From assembly GCF_018780565.1 (NCBI RefSeq), contig NZ_JADMJN010000011.1, positions 94,003-158,002 of the forward strand: a stretch of 64,000 nt of DNA. The letters run 5' to 3'. Both the position numbers and the translations under genes were made by a program. This DNA comes from Rhodoferax sp. Lineage in GTDB: Bacteria; Pseudomonadota; Gammaproteobacteria; Burkholderiales; Burkholderiaceae_C. Under the pieces are notes generated by a model. It saw only the letters and a program-made list of their open reading frames with translations, was not told the origin of the DNA and searched no databases. Positions 63,529 to 64,000 of the stretch are shown here, piece by piece (position 1 is the first letter of the stretch; the number at the start of each line of letters is the position of its first letter).

Positions 63529-63801
63529 TTACGCGTCGGGTCCAAACAGGTCATTGAGCGTTTTGGTGCCCGTGGGCGCCGCAGAGGACGTCATGGGCAC
63601 GCCCTTGGGGTATTCCTCGGCAATGCGGTCTTCCCAGTAGGTGGCCGGGTTGGGCGCGCTGCACAGCCGGCGAAACACCTCGTGTGGCACCTGCTTGTAG
63701 GCCAGCACGCTTTTGTTGTCCCAATGCAAGTCCAGCTGCTGCGACTCGGGGTTGTAGTCGGCCCGGCGGATGCGCCCGCTGGTGAAGGTTTTGCTGAGCA
63801 T
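63529..63801 (-). CDS. KTSC-domain protein
   Basis: 90-residue small protein with a KTSC domain (about residues 5-65: [20 protein letters not shown], then [21 protein letters not shown]). Role unknown, thought to be nucleic-acid linked. A ribosome site (AGAGGA) is eight bases from ATG 63801. It ends 122 bases above the rubredoxin start on the same strand. Confidence 0.85.
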   Translation of the reverse strand: MLSKTFTSGRIRRADYNPESQQLDLHWDNKSVLAYKQVPHEVFRRLCSAPNPATYWEDRIAEEYPKGVPMTSSAAPTGTKTLNDLFGPDA

Positions 63802-63952
63802 GGTCGTTTCCTCTCGCTGGCAGTAGGCAATGCAATTTGGCTGAAACGATCGTTGCGTATGCGCTGGCGGCTAACAAAAACGTAGCAATTTAAGACCGTA
63901 ACTTGCCCACTTGCGCTTGAAGTACAGGTAAATCGTTTTGGATGGTCAGAAG

Positions 63953-63963
63953 TGGTCCGACAA
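63953..63963 (+). promoter_or_regulatory. Possible FadR-type GntR operator near the right edge
   Basis: TGGTCCGACAA fits the TNGTNNNACNA pattern of FadR-subfamily GntR sites. It lies in the 199-base gene-free tail of the window (63802-64000), presumably upstream of a gene beyond the edge. Nothing else is seen in this tail. Confidence 0.3.
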
Positions 63964-64000
63964 ATTTGAACAGTAGGATAAGTGGAAATCCAAGCGATTT

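Noticed and set aside
1..64000. CRISPR arrays, tRNA or rRNA genes, insertion sequences, prophage genes
   Set aside because: No spaced repeats, no tRNA-like folds, no transposase or phage proteins were found on reading both strands.

Overview
The window looks like a chromosomal segment of a betaproteobacterium of the order Burkholderiales, most likely family Comamonadaceae and close to Rhodoferax. This is inferred from gene content and style: glnA followed by ntrBC, a form II RuBisCO beside a cbbR and a cbbY-F-P-Z cluster, a TrhP-type U32 protein, DUF2069/YihY and KTSC-domain genes, and GC-rich coding sequence with little intergenic space. I found no rRNA, tRNA, insertion sequence, prophage, plasmid gene or CRISPR array. 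Every recognised gene appears intact. Apart from the first ~310 bases, no gap between genes exceeds about 260 bases.

Layout. Bases 1-5000 hold a nitrogen-control block: glnA with two NtrC enhancer sites and a sigma-54 promoter, a terminator, a small exported protein, then ntrB and ntrC. Bases 5000-12000 hold housekeeping genes on both strands (exonuclease III, an RCK potassium channel, thyA-folA with a His-rich membrane protein, an FAD-linked dehydrogenase, DUF2069, YihY). At 12000-15460, metY, an alpha/beta hydrolase and a cytochrome P450 are joined by 4-base overlaps. At 15590-20500 are a CBS protein, aroC, a DMT exporter, aroQ, trhP and arfB. At 20500-31650 is a signalling and envelope stretch: an FNR-boxed Met/His-rich lipoprotein, a sugar-type binding protein paired with a diguanylate cyclase, a YhgE/Pip protein, an exported serine hydrolase, a four-PAS histidine kinase and a YlqF GTPase.

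Bases 32950-39110 are the Calvin-cycle block. cbbM and cbbR lie on the minus strand; cbbY-cbbF-cbbP-cbbZ diverge on the plus strand. Two intergenic palindromes share a 19-base core, one upstream of cbbM and one in the cbbR/cbbY gap, so one LysR regulator probably controls both arms. A caspase-like gene follows cbbZ directly. Bases 40790-43290 form a tight exported operon (Tat amidohydrolase, YtkA-like protein, di-haem peroxidase). Bases 43500-47440 hold small-molecule enzymes: a FrnE-type DsbA protein, a HAD dehalogenase, an epoxide-hydrolase-like protein, a GST and a nitronate monooxygenase. Bases 47700-51180 hold a Lys-rich secreted peptide, a TPR/HupE pair and thiol or redox proteins. Bases 51380-59160 hold two more diguanylate cyclases, a CPA1 antiporter coupled to a two-part YeeE/YedE transporter, and several small proteins.

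The last 5 kb hold a MerR regulator divergent from a secreted metallo-hydrolase with a textbook MerR promoter spacer. They also hold an alkane monooxygenase (alkB) overlapping an AlkG1-like rubredoxin, a divergent AraC regulator, and a second, AlkG2-like rubredoxin. Together the window suggests a metabolically flexible bacterium with RuBisCO-based CO2 fixation, alkane or xenobiotic oxidation, tight nitrogen control, oxygen-responsive gene control and active cyclic-di-GMP signalling.
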